NCBI GenBank assembly: GCA_965204715.1
Contig: OZ242009.1
Coordinates: 496,001-560,000, forward strand
DNA from: CATOSP01 sp965204715
GTDB taxonomy: Bacteria; Chloroflexota; Dehalococcoidia; Lucifugimonadales; UBA3495
Length of the DNA stretch: 64,000 bases
Reading direction: 5' to 3'
The notes beneath the pieces were generated by a model. That model saw only the letters and a program-made list of their open reading frames with translations, was not told where the DNA came from and made no database searches. Every line of letters starts with the position of its first letter. Position 1 is the first letter of the stretch. Both the position numbers and the translations under genes were made by a program. This document shows, one piece after another, positions 1 through 8,048 of this stretch.

Positions 1-239
1 CGGTTGACGGTCGTCTCCCTTGTACCAGATAAGCTGGATGGGGTCGAAATCCATGTCATGCCAGCCGGGGCCTGGGCATTGGTACAGGACTCGGGGGATT
101 GGCGCAGTTCCCAAGGGAGGGCTTCTGCCCAATGCTCCATCATGTCGCAGACCTCCTGGTGGTCCAACGCGCTTGTATTGATGGGTCTCTGCAATGGCGG
201 CCCAAACTCCAGATCCGGGGCTTGCGTTATGACGTGTGT
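1..239 (-). pseudogene. Fragment of an unidentified protein, frameshifted, cut by window edge
   Basis: Reading leftward from about 239, one frame gives plausible protein sequence (MMEHWAEALPWELRQ near the middle). A second frame then carries on sensibly to the edge (VLYQCPGPGWHDMDFD). The switch falls at a run of five G at 93-97, and one extra base there would join the two frames. There is no ATG, GTG or TTG just behind the purine-rich ribosome-binding-like site near 245-255, so the 5' end is also unclear. I do not recognise the family. It is divergent from the LmbE-like gene that follows. It could be a real pseudogene, a sequencing indel in a homopolymer, or chance. Confidence 0.35.
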
Positions 240-300
240 GCTCTCCTTTCCTGTGTGGTATTTTACATTCCATCAATCTCACTATTCCAAGGAGAGAGCA

Positions 301-1155
301 ATGTACGGGCGCCGTTTGCTGGTCTGCTTCGCGCACCCTGATGATGAAGCCTTCCCTGTGGGCGGTGCGCTGGCAGCCCACGCCTCGCAGGGTGTTGATA
401 TACGCCTGGTGACGGCGACCTCCGGTGAGGAGGGGGAGATACGGCAGGAAGGGGCCGCCACCCGGGAGACCTTAGGCGCGGTCCGCCGCGTTGAGCTTTC
501 CTGCGCTGTCCGCGCCCTGGGCCTGTCCAACCACCGGGTGCTGCGTTACCGGGACTCGGGGATGGCGGGTTCCGAGGCCAACGCCGACCCGCTGGCGTTC
601 ATCAACGCCCCGGCCAACGAGGTAGTGGAGCAACTGGTGGAGGAGATCCGCACCTTCCGGCCCCAGGTGGTGCTGACCTTCGGCCCGGATGGACTCTACG
701 GGCATCCCGACCATATCGCCATCTGCCATCACGCCACCGAGGCTTTCAGGCTGGCCGCCGACAGGGACGCCTTCCCGGACCAACTGGCAGGCGGGCGGGC
801 GCCCCACCAGTCAGAGCGGCTCTTCTACAGTGTCCGGCCCAGGGGATTCCGCATGGAGTGGGCGCTGGCGGTGCGCAGTGCCGGAATTGATTTCCCGCTG
901 CCCGCGCCGGAGCGGGCCAACGAGGGAGTGCCCAACGAGGACATCCACCTGGAGATGCACCTGGATGACCACCTGGAGACCAAGATGGCCTGCATCCTGT
1001 GTCACCGCACCCAGGTGGCAGCGGACTGGCCGTACCACCGGGTCCCCCGTGAAGTCTCCATGACAGTCCTGGGCCGGGAGTTCTACACCAGGGCCATCCC
1101 GCCGGTACAACCGGGGGAGCAGGTGCCCCAGGACTTCTTCGAGGGAATCGGCTGA
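301..1155 (+). CDS. LmbE/PIG-L family N-acetylglucosaminyl deacetylase-like hydrolase
   Basis: Zinc-dependent deacetylase family that removes acetyl groups from GlcNAc-type substrates, as in mycothiol and bacillithiol synthesis or antibiotic tailoring. The substrate here is unknown. The 284-residue protein opens with the metal-site signature AHPDDEA near residue 11 and has the second signature HPDHI, preceded by GPDGLYG, near residue 140. The ATG at 301 follows AAGGAGAG with good spacing; the frame is open further upstream, but that part does not resemble the family. It probably stands alone, facing away from the broken fragment on its left and convergent with the Yip1-like gene on its right. 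Confidence 0.88.
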   Translation: MYGRRLLVCFAHPDDEAFPVGGALAAHASQGVDIRLVTATSGEEGEIRQEGAATRETLGAVRRVELSCAVRALGLSNHRVLRYRDSGMAGSEANADPLAFINAPANEVVEQLVEEIRTFRPQVVLTFGPDGLYGHPDHIAICHHATEAFRLAADRDAFPDQLAGGRAPHQSERLFYSVRPRGFRMEWALAVRSAGIDFPLPAPERANEGVPNEDIHLEMHLDDHLETKMACILCHRTQVAADWPYHRVPREVSMTVLGREFYTRAIPPVQPGEQVPQDFFEGIG

Positions 1156-1198
1156 CTGCGGACCCGGCACGGCCAAAGGAACAGGCCGCCTGCTTCAT

Positions 1199-1897
1199 CT
1201 ATATGATGATCCACTCGATGACCTTGATGATTATCCAGGGGATGAAACCGAGGATTCCGCTAATCAGGACAACCACGACAGCCCGCCCCACGGACTCGTA
1301 GTCCAGGGCGTAACGCACTGCCACTACAACCCCGACCAGCGTCCAAACGAAGCCTATAAACCAGAACAAGCCGCCGAAGCCGGGGATGAATGTTAAGATG
1401 GACAGGATGCCCGGGGTGTAGGCAAACCCCATCATACGGCCTAATTCGGACCAACTGGTCTGGGTTGCAGCAGTGCGCAACAACCCCCCACCGATCATCA
1501 GCATCAGCGTGACCCACATTGCCCAACGCACTACCCCGAAGAACAACCCACCCACGATGGCAAGCACGATTCCGACCACGGTCAGGGTTTCAACCGCAAC
1601 GACTGTCCCTTCTACGGTTTCCATATCCAGGGTTTCCGAATTGAGGGTTTCAACCGCTCCGATTCCCCCTACCACGGCTTCCCCGGTTACGAGTTCTCCG
1701 GTTATGAGTTCCCCCGCGGCAGTTTGCACTTCCGCGGTTGGCGGCGACACGACCTCGTTCAGTATACCGCCGACTATCCCGCACACCGTCACCAGCAGCA
1801 CAACCATGAAAGCCTGTCCTATTGCCGTGGCGTCGGCTTCAATCTCCTCGTATGTACTGGTCCGGAACAGCGCCGCCCCGATCATGCGATTAAGCAT
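1199..1897 (-). CDS. Yip1-family integral membrane protein
   Basis: A 232-residue membrane protein. The N-terminus (MIGAALFRTSTYEEIEADA) and the spacing of hydrophobic segments fit bacterial Yip1-domain proteins. Predicted membrane helices lie around residues 28-48, 105-125, 130-150, 165-190 and 205-228. Between the first and second helices is an unusual insert of about 45 residues made of Gly/Val/Glu/Thr-rich short repeats (ITGELVTGEAVV, then VETLNSETLDMETVEG), encoded by imperfect DNA repeats near 1585-1725. No enzymatic role is known for this family. GGGGAAAGAAAAG precedes the ATG. It is convergent with the LmbE-like gene. Confidence 0.75.
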   Translation of the reverse strand: MLNRMIGAALFRTSTYEEIEADATAIGQAFMVVLLVTVCGIVGGILNEVVSPPTAEVQTAAGELITGELVTGEAVVGGIGAVETLNSETLDMETVEGTVVAVETLTVVGIVLAIVGGLFFGVVRWAMWVTLMLMIGGGLLRTAATQTSWSELGRMMGFAYTPGILSILTFIPGFGGLFWFIGFVWTLVGVVVAVRYALDYESVGRAVVVVLISGILGFIPWIIIKVIEWIII

Positions 1898-1930
1898 CTT
1901 TTCTTTCCCCTGATTGGATTCGCCGCGAGT

Positions 1931-2788
1931 CTACCGCAGGAACTCGTCACGCCAGCGGTTGTAGTCGTCCTGGCGCGTTACCTGGTTCATCAGGTCCGCC
2001 GAGGCCAGGTTGGGACGGAGGTCGACAGGAGATGTGCCTTCCCGGAGGGCCTTCAGAGTGTCGTACACCGACTTGACCATCGCCTGGAAGGACAGGTGGC
2101 CCTGCAGGGCTACGCGCACTCCGTTGGCGGCGAGGTATTCCCTGTCGGCAAGCTCTCCGCTGCCGCCGGCGATCAACGGAATGTCCGTGGCCGCGTGGAT
2201 GGCCTCCAAGTCGGCGCGGGAGTTTACCCCGGCGAGGAACATGGCGTCAACACCAACTTCAGCGTAGGCATTGGTACGCCGGATTGCCTCTTCAACCCCC
2301 ACAATCTGGGCGGCGCTGGTACGCCCGGCCACGACCAGGGACGGGTCCTGCCTGCCGGCCAGCGCGGCCTTCATCTTGCCCACGCCCTCTTCCAGGGAGA
2401 TCAGCTGTGCGCCGCCGCTGCCGAAGGTCCTGGGAAGCACAGTGTCCTCGATGGTCAAGGCCGCCACGCCCGCCGTCTCCAGTTCCTCCACGGTGCGCTT
2501 CACGTTCATAGCGTTGCCGTAGCCGTGGTCCGCATCCACCATCAGGCTCAAGTTTCCGGCGCGGCAGATGCGGTGAATCTGCTGGGCGAACTCGGTCAGG
2601 GTCAGCACGATGATGTCCGGAGCGCCAAGGACGGTGAACGAGGCGATGGAGCCGGCCAGCATCCCCACCTCGAACCCCAGGTCCTCGGCGATCCGCGCCG
2701 AAACCGGGTCGAATACCGATGCCGGGTGAACGCATTTGTCCCCGGCCAGAATCGCCCGGTATCTCTCTCGTCGGTCGGTAAGGTTCAT
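1931..2788 (-). CDS. Oxaloacetate decarboxylase-like protein, PEP mutase/isocitrate lyase superfamily
   Basis: A 285-residue TIM-barrel protein of the isocitrate lyase/PEP phosphomutase superfamily. By remembered resemblance it is closest to the Mg-dependent Pseudomonas oxaloacetate decarboxylase: HPASVFDPVSARIAEDLGFE near the N-terminus, the DADHGYGNAMNV metal-binding stretch near residues 85-97, and ALTIEDTVLPRTFG after it. The expected activity is decarboxylation of oxaloacetate to pyruvate, but C-C lyases of this family vary in substrate. The frame is open much further upstream; the ATG at 2788 is chosen because homology begins there and AAAGGAGCGAC precedes it. It diverges from the retropepsin-like gene. 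Confidence 0.83.
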   Translation of the reverse strand: MNLTDRRERYRAILAGDKCVHPASVFDPVSARIAEDLGFEVGMLAGSIASFTVLGAPDIIVLTLTEFAQQIHRICRAGNLSLMVDADHGYGNAMNVKRTVEELETAGVAALTIEDTVLPRTFGSGGAQLISLEEGVGKMKAALAGRQDPSLVVAGRTSAAQIVGVEEAIRRTNAYAEVGVDAMFLAGVNSRADLEAIHAATDIPLIAGGSGELADREYLAANGVRVALQGHLSFQAMVKSVYDTLKALREGTSPVDLRPNLASADLMNQVTRQDDYNRWRDEFLR

Positions 2789-2882
2789 GTCGCTCCTTTT
2801 TGCGGTGATATACTGGCTGTCCCAAGGCCGGAAACTGCGGCCTTCAGGCGTGGCCCATTCTATCATAAAGGGAGCTAGTCCA

Positions 2883-3326
2883 ATGGACACGGCGAGCAGG
2901 GATGCGGAAGCCGAGGAAAGGCAGAAACCGGAACAATGGATTGTCCTGCCGGGAACTACCATCGGAGGGGAAGTGGGAACTTTCAGCGTAGATTTCGTGA
3001 TCTGGAACCGGGACAGAACGCAGTCCCGCGCCTTGAATGGCGTGGTTGACACGGGAGCGTCGCATACATTGGTCCCGGCGCAAATCCTGGAGGAAATGGG
3101 GGTTGAGCGGGTGAGGTCAAGAGTGTTCAGCCTTGCGGATGGTTCCCGGCGAGATCTTTCCATGGGTTGGGTGGATATGGAACTGGAAGGCCAGACGGAC
3201 CAAGTATCCATCGTCTTTGGCCCTGACAGCCGCAAGATATTGCTCGGAGCAATGGCTTTGGAGACGTTCGCCCTGGCCGCGGACGCCAAGTACCGCCGCC
3301 TGATTCCCGCCGAACTGACACTGTAG
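2883..3326 (+). CDS. Retropepsin-like aspartic protease domain protein
   Basis: Small single-domain protein (147 residues) with the aspartic protease signature VVDTGASH near residue 58 and a second hydrophobic Gly-containing strand (ILLGAMALETF) near residue 122, as in clan AA retropepsin-like bacterial proteins. Such domains work as homodimers, each chain giving one catalytic Asp. The substrate is unknown. There is no signal peptide, so it should be cytoplasmic. The ATG at 2883 follows AAAGGGAGCTAGTCC; the frame extends upstream over the divergent gene's start but without conserved features. A second, different member of this family lies at 26166-26522. Confidence 0.78.
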   Translation: MDTASRDAEAEERQKPEQWIVLPGTTIGGEVGTFSVDFVIWNRDRTQSRALNGVVDTGASHTLVPAQILEEMGVERVRSRVFSLADGSRRDLSMGWVDMELEGQTDQVSIVFGPDSRKILLGAMALETFALAADAKYRRLIPAELTL

Positions 3327-3353
3327 CGTAGGCTTGCAATTGGGGTGAGAGGC

Positions 3354-4298
3354 ATGGTCAAGGTAATTGGGGTGGACTTCAGCGGGGCAGATGAAAAGGA
3401 GGGAGTGAACACTTGGATAACTGAGGGATGGATTGAAGACTGTGGGTTAAAGATTATTAACTGCCGCCCCATCAAGCGGAAAGACTTGACGAAGTTATTG
3501 GAAGGCCAACTAGGCGAAACCGTAGCGGCAATGGATTTCCCTTTTTCGGTGCCTCAAGGATTTGCTGAATACTGGCAGCATACCAATGATGGTATCCCGA
3601 TGTTCAAATCCATGACTCAGATATGGGAAGTCGCCAAGAGAACGAACATTGATGAATTCAAGGCCAAGTGCAAAAGCTATGCGGATATGCAAGATATAGG
3701 CGAAAAACATCCGCTGCGTGTGGGAGACCTTTACTCCGACAAGCCGATGTCCTGCTTGAACGCTCGAATGGTTAGTATGACTTTTTGCGGGATGCAGATG
3801 CTGGATTGTCTTTGGAAAGCTGGATGCCGGGTACCTCCGCTGAACGATGTGGGTCACAAGAAGGCAACGTTGCTGGAGGTGATGCCGGGAGCGGCCCTTA
3901 AGTCTTTTGGACTGCCCGCCGGGCAGCCGCCAGCCAGCGAAGCTTATAAGAAGGGTAAAGACCACACAGTAATCTTAAAAAACCGGCAGAAAATCCTCGC
4001 CAAACTGCCTGATTGCTCGAAAGTGCCTTTACCCAACCTTCCGGACTTTCGCGACGAATACATATACAGCGATGATGGACTCGATTCCCTGGTTGCAGCA
4101 ATTGTGGCCGCTCGGTGGGTACTGGACGAATCGAGGGACAAATGCCAGTTCCATTGTCCGGCAGACGCAGTAACAGATTGCACGGACTCCAAGCGGCGTA
4201 ACCGGGCATCCGGGAAAGCGTTGGCTATGACTGAGAAGGAAGCAGCCAAACGAGAGGGCTGGATTTACGTGCCAAAACCAGCCCCAACTCACCCCTAG
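3354..4298 (+). CDS. DUF429 family protein
   Basis: A 314-residue protein of the DUF429 family, which is predicted to adopt an RNase H-like fold. The start VIGVDFSGA carries the typical first acidic strand. AAMDFPFSVP follows near residue 60, and SDDGLDSLVAAIVAARW plus REGWIYVP close the protein, as in other members. The function is not established. The ATG at 3354 sits behind GGGGTGAGA; a GTG nine bases upstream is the alternative start. Base composition is clearly less GC-rich than the flanking genes, which may mean recent transfer. Confidence 0.72.
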   Translation: MVKVIGVDFSGADEKEGVNTWITEGWIEDCGLKIINCRPIKRKDLTKLLEGQLGETVAAMDFPFSVPQGFAEYWQHTNDGIPMFKSMTQIWEVAKRTNIDEFKAKCKSYADMQDIGEKHPLRVGDLYSDKPMSCLNARMVSMTFCGMQMLDCLWKAGCRVPPLNDVGHKKATLLEVMPGAALKSFGLPAGQPPASEAYKKGKDHTVILKNRQKILAKLPDCSKVPLPNLPDFRDEYIYSDDGLDSLVAAIVAARWVLDESRDKCQFHCPADAVTDCTDSKRRNRASGKALAMTEKEAAKREGWIYVPKPAPTHP

Positions 4299-4364
4299 CC
4301 ACTCCCCACCGTCCGCTGTAAACTGGCAATCGGCAACTCCGATACGAACAATGGAGGAACTGTC

Positions 4365-4706
4365 ATGCAGATAGTCCGCGTTTACTCTGGCGACGACGGT
4401 GAGTCCCATTTCGAGACCCTTACCCCCGACCAGCTTGCCGAGTTGGTCTTTCCCATAGGATCCGGGGAGATTAACTTGAACCGACGCGAGTCGCCTTCCT
4501 TCTCCGACTACCACAACGCACCCCGGCGCCAGTACGTGGTGAACCTGTCCGGCACCGCCGAGTTCGAAGTTGCCGACGGCACCAAGGTGCGCATGGTGCC
4601 CGGAGACGTGCTGGTGGCTGAAGACCTGACCGGCCACGGCCACATCGCCCGCAGCATCGGCGACGAGTTCCGGGTCTCTCTGGCCGTTCCCCTGGCCGAC
4701 AAGTAA
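4365..4706 (+). CDS. Small cupin-domain protein
   Basis: A 113-residue single-cupin protein. The beta-barrel core is visible: RRQYVVNLSGTAEFEVADG near residues 55-73, then VRMVPGDVLVAEDLTGHGH near residues 76-94. These carry the glycine turn and a trailing His pair that could hold a metal, but the first HxH motif of canonical cupins is absent. Its role is unknown; many such proteins accompany catabolic clusters as isomerases or stabilising factors. GGAGGAACTGTC precedes the ATG. It is convergent with the DUF2851 gene. Confidence 0.75.
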   Translation: MQIVRVYSGDDGESHFETLTPDQLAELVFPIGSGEINLNRRESPSFSDYHNAPRRQYVVNLSGTAEFEVADGTKVRMVPGDVLVAEDLTGHGHIARSIGDEFRVSLAVPLADK

Positions 4707-4796
4707 TGGAGTAGCGCAACCTGTGGCGGGGTTGGTTGACATCATGGAAGAACCCCGCCGTCCCTCAACATGGGTCTCGCTCTTGCCCGGCGCCTG

Positions 4797-6032
4797 TCAT
4801 GCGCTGGTCAGGACGCGTTGCAGGTGCAACAGGCCCTGCTGACGGCGGGCGGTGGAGACAATGCCCTTCCAGCCCGGCTCCAGCAGGCGTTCCGCCATCT
4901 CCTGGGTAATCTCGTTTTCCTGGCACTTGCCGAATCTGGCGTAGAGGCGCAGGCTGGCTTGAGTTTCTGTCGCGTTGCCCTCCCTCGCCGCCAGAGCGTG
5001 GAGGAAAGGCAGGGTTGTGTTCACAGCCAAGTCTCTGGCGCGGCCTTTGCCGATGGGAGCGGTGCGCTCCCCATCCTGGCGTTCCACGACGAGGGCAGCC
5101 GTCAGCGTTTTGGACGCGCCTGACCCAGCTTCCCGCCGCAGCCCCAATGCCAAGCCCGGCTCAAGGAGCCTGTCTACAAGACGGGCCGCTCCTGTAATGC
5201 GCCGCAGGGGATGGTTGGCGGGACGGACCCGGAAGCAATGCCATACCTCTGCCGGCATGGGTGGGCCGAGTCCGCGGGGTAGCTGGAGCGTCTTGTGTGC
5301 CGTTCCTTTCCGCGCCAGTCCGGAGAGATGGACCAGCCAACCCTCAATGGCCGCTGATCGCTCTCCTGGTGAGACTTCCAGGGCGGAGCGGGCGAGCTCC
5401 GGGTAGGTCGCGCGCTGGGCCAGCAGCGAGAAGGCGTGCTGGTTATGCTGGTAGCCCAGCCCTTCCATGAGGCCCTCGTATAGGACCTGGTCCGGTGGTT
5501 CTTCCTCCAGGAAGCGGCTCAACTGGCGGCTCCTTTCCAGGAACCGGGTGTCTCCGGCGTCGTCCAGGAGTTTGGCCGCTTCCTCCGGCGCACTGGGCCG
5601 GGGGAAGCCCCGCTCCTCCAGTAGCTGCCACAGGCCGGGATGTGGACCCGCATCCGCGTTGCCAGCAGTCTCCAGAAGCGGCGCGAGGGAGACCACCGGC
5701 GCTTTCCGCCCGCTGGCCAGGCCGGTTGACCCTGACTGCACATCCAGGGCCACGTGCAGCACTACCCCGTTGTAGCGTGGATCATCAGAGTGGCCGTGGG
5801 CGTCCCAGTCCTGCTGGCGGACGTGAATCTCCACGTCGCCGCGGACGCGGCCCACGCCCTCCATCTCCAGGATGGCGTCGCGGAAGTCGGGGCCGGCGGA
5901 CAGGCCGGGCCGTCCTGGGTAGAGCACGCGCACCCGCGCCCCGCCGTGGGTACGGAACCACTCCTGGCGCGCCGCCCGCCGTTGCCACAGCCGGGCCAGC
6001 AGCCGCTCCGGGATGCCGGTGTTATCCTGCAA
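4797..6032 (-). CDS. DUF2851 family protein
   Basis: A 411-residue protein of the DUF2851 family, widespread and uncharacterised in Bacteroidota and Chloroflexota. The N-terminal third has the hallmark GDVEIHVRQQDWDAHGHSDD near residues 64-83, then YNGVVLHVALD. Conserved acidic and His residues there suggest a nuclease-like or metal site, but no activity is known. The start is a TTG at 6032: an in-frame stop lies four codons before it, and TGAGGG precedes it. It is divergent from the SDR gene. Confidence 0.75.
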   Translation of the reverse strand: MQDNTGIPERLLARLWQRRAARQEWFRTHGGARVRVLYPGRPGLSAGPDFRDAILEMEGVGRVRGDVEIHVRQQDWDAHGHSDDPRYNGVVLHVALDVQSGSTGLASGRKAPVVSLAPLLETAGNADAGPHPGLWQLLEERGFPRPSAPEEAAKLLDDAGDTRFLERSRQLSRFLEEEPPDQVLYEGLMEGLGYQHNQHAFSLLAQRATYPELARSALEVSPGERSAAIEGWLVHLSGLARKGTAHKTLQLPRGLGPPMPAEVWHCFRVRPANHPLRRITGAARLVDRLLEPGLALGLRREAGSGASKTLTAALVVERQDGERTAPIGKGRARDLAVNTTLPFLHALAAREGNATETQASLRLYARFGKCQENEITQEMAERLLEPGWKGIVSTARRQQGLLHLQRVLTSA

Positions 6033-6155
6033 TGCGGACCCTCAGCGTCCGTACCGGCCCTGCACCGGGTCTGGGGTGGCGGTCTCAGCGCGGACCGTCA
6101 CTGCTGGCGAATCTGTACTTGGGGTATACTGCAACGGGTTCCTCTCCCGAGGTGG

Positions 6156-6184
6156 TTGAACAGACCTGCAAACGCGATTATATA
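6156..6184 (+). promoter_or_regulatory. Candidate sigma70 promoter of the SDR gene
   Basis: TTGAAC at 6156-6161, a 17-bp spacer, then TATATA at 6179-6184. It lies about 75 bp before the SDR start codon in the divergent spacer. Found by eye from hexamers and spacing only. Confidence 0.45.
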
Positions 6185-6257
6185 CGTCTCTCTATTTTCT
6201 GACCAAACATCACCCACAGCCTACAACACTGGAATCTGGCCGGAACGGAGGCTTGAC

Positions 6258-7010
6258 ATGAGACTGGAAGGAAAGGTTGCTTTCATCAGCGGCGGGGCGC
6301 GAGGCATGGGCGCAGCCGAGGCCCGGATGTTCGCCAGGGAAGGGGCAATGGTCGCCATCGGCGATGTTCTGGAGGAGGAAGGACGGCGGGTCGCCGCCGA
6401 GATCGGAGAGGCTGGCGGTCAGGCCATCTTCGTCAGCCTGGACGTTACCAGCGAGTCCCAGTGGAATGACGCAATCGCCGCCGCGGTGGCGCGGTTCGGC
6501 GGGCTGCACGTGCTGGTCAACAACGCGGGCATCGGCGGCGGGGGCAACGTGGAGCAGACCACGGAATCCGAGTGGGACCGGACGATGGACATCAACGCCA
6601 AGGGGGTGTTCCTGGGCACCAAGGCTGCCATTCCCGCCATGCGGCAGTCCGGGGGCGGGTCCATCATCAACATATCGTCCCAGCTTGGCATTGTGGGGGT
6701 GGACAACAGCAGTCCCCAGTACCAGGCTTCCAAGGGCGCGGTGCGGCTGCTGACCAAGGCCACCGCCATCCAGTACGCGCAGGAAGGCATCCGCGCCAAC
6801 TCGGTCCATCCCGGCCCCATAGTCACGCCCATGACCGAGGCTGGGCGCGCCGACCAGGACCGCTACGACCTGACAATCGCCCGCATCCCCTTGGGCCGCT
6901 ACGGAGAGCCGGACGACGTGGCCTACGGCGTCCTCTTCCTGGCAAGCGACGAGTCATCGTTTATGACCGGAAGCGAGCTGGTCATTGACGGCGGCTGGGT
7001 TGCGCAGTAG
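6258..7010 (+). CDS. SDR-family NAD(P)-dependent oxidoreductase
   Basis: Classical short-chain dehydrogenase of 250 residues. The Rossmann cofactor motif SGGARGMGAAEA is near residues 11-22, the NNAG motif near residue 90, the catalytic Ser in INISSQ near residue 140, and the YQASK catalytic Tyr/Lys near residues 155-159. The C-terminal GSELVIDGGW is typical. It most resembles alcohol/cyclohexanol-type dehydrogenases that interconvert a secondary alcohol and a ketone; the substrate cannot be deduced. The ATG at 6258 follows ACGGAGGCTTGAC. It is convergent with the quinone oxidoreductase. Confidence 0.9.
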   Translation: MRLEGKVAFISGGARGMGAAEARMFAREGAMVAIGDVLEEEGRRVAAEIGEAGGQAIFVSLDVTSESQWNDAIAAAVARFGGLHVLVNNAGIGGGGNVEQTTESEWDRTMDINAKGVFLGTKAAIPAMRQSGGGSIINISSQLGIVGVDNSSPQYQASKGAVRLLTKATAIQYAQEGIRANSVHPGPIVTPMTEAGRADQDRYDLTIARIPLGRYGEPDDVAYGVLFLASDESSFMTGSELVIDGGWVAQ

Positions 7011-7046
7011 TAGCGAGCGGTCGATTGTGGGTATCGGCCACTGGGC

Positions 7047-8015
7047 CTATGGAGTGAGCAGTATCTTGCCCGTGGTCTGGCGGCCTTCCAGTTGGCGGTG
7101 GGCCTCGGCAGCCTCGGATAGGGGCAGGCGCAAGCCCACGTGCAGGTCAAGCTCCCCGGAGTTCACCCAGGCCAGCACTTCGTTGGCGCGTTGCAGCAGT
7201 TCCTCCCGGGTGGCGGTGTAGTCGCCCAGGCTGGGCCGGGTAAGGAACAGGGAGCCGTTGCGGAGCGCGCCGCTGTCGATGGGTCCGACCGGCCCGCTGG
7301 CCTGGCCGTAGAGCGCCATGTATCCCCGGCGGCCCAGGCAATTCAGGCCCTTGGCGAAGGTGGTCTGGCCCACGGCGTCGTAGATGATGCGCAGCCCCCC
7401 GCCGCCGGTGGCCTTCTTGATTTCCGCCTCGAAGTCCTGCCGGGTGTAGTAGATGACGGTATCCGCTCCGGCCTGTGTGGCCAGCTCTCCCTTGGCCTCG
7501 GTGGACACGGTGGTGAACACGTGGACTCCCAGCCGCTTCAGCATCTGGATGAGCAGCAGCCCCATGCCGCCGGCCCCGGCGTGTACCAGCGCCAGATCTC
7601 CGGGGTTCAACCGGGTGATGCCGAAGACCAGGAAGTGGGCCGTCATGCCCTGGAGCATGGCGGATGCGCCGGTGGCGAATTCGGTGCCCTCGGGCAGACC
7701 CACCAGCAGCCAGGCGGGAACGGCGGCCTGTTCGGCGTAGGAGCCGGTGTGCATGGCGTAGGCCACCCGGTCGCCCACGGCAACCTCGTTAACCCCCTCT
7801 CCCACGGCAGTGACGATGCCGGCGGCCTCCCTCCCCGGCGTCCATGGCAGGCTGGCGGGAGGGTTGGTCCCCCGGCGGCTGGAAACGTCGGTGTAGTTGA
7901 CGCCGATGGAGCGGATGTCCACCAGCGCTTCTCCCGGTCCCGGTACGGGTTCCGGCACGTCCTCATACCGGAGCACCTCCGGCCCGCCGACTTCATGCGC
8001 TCTGACCGCTTTCAT
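7047..8015 (-). CDS. Quinone oxidoreductase-type MDR family NADPH dehydrogenase
   Basis: A 322-residue medium-chain dehydrogenase/reductase without the structural zinc loop, of the NADPH:quinone oxidoreductase (zeta-crystallin) type. It shows VGVNYTDVSSRRG-like sequence near residue 40, GREAAGIVTAVGEGV near residue 63 and the nucleotide-binding VHAGAGGMGLLLIQMLK near residues 140-156. It likely reduces quinones or enones with NADPH. TTAGGAGGACAAC precedes the ATG. It lies just downstream of the MmgE/PrpD gene on the same strand (33-bp gap) and is probably co-transcribed. Confidence 0.88.
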   Translation of the reverse strand: MKAVRAHEVGGPEVLRYEDVPEPVPGPGEALVDIRSIGVNYTDVSSRRGTNPPASLPWTPGREAAGIVTAVGEGVNEVAVGDRVAYAMHTGSYAEQAAVPAWLLVGLPEGTEFATGASAMLQGMTAHFLVFGITRLNPGDLALVHAGAGGMGLLLIQMLKRLGVHVFTTVSTEAKGELATQAGADTVIYYTRQDFEAEIKKATGGGGLRIIYDAVGQTTFAKGLNCLGRRGYMALYGQASGPVGPIDSGALRNGSLFLTRPSLGDYTATREELLQRANEVLAWVNSGELDLHVGLRLPLSEAAEAHRQLEGRQTTGKILLTP

Positions 8016-8048
8016 GTTGTCCTCCTAACAGTGGTTGGCGAGCAACCA

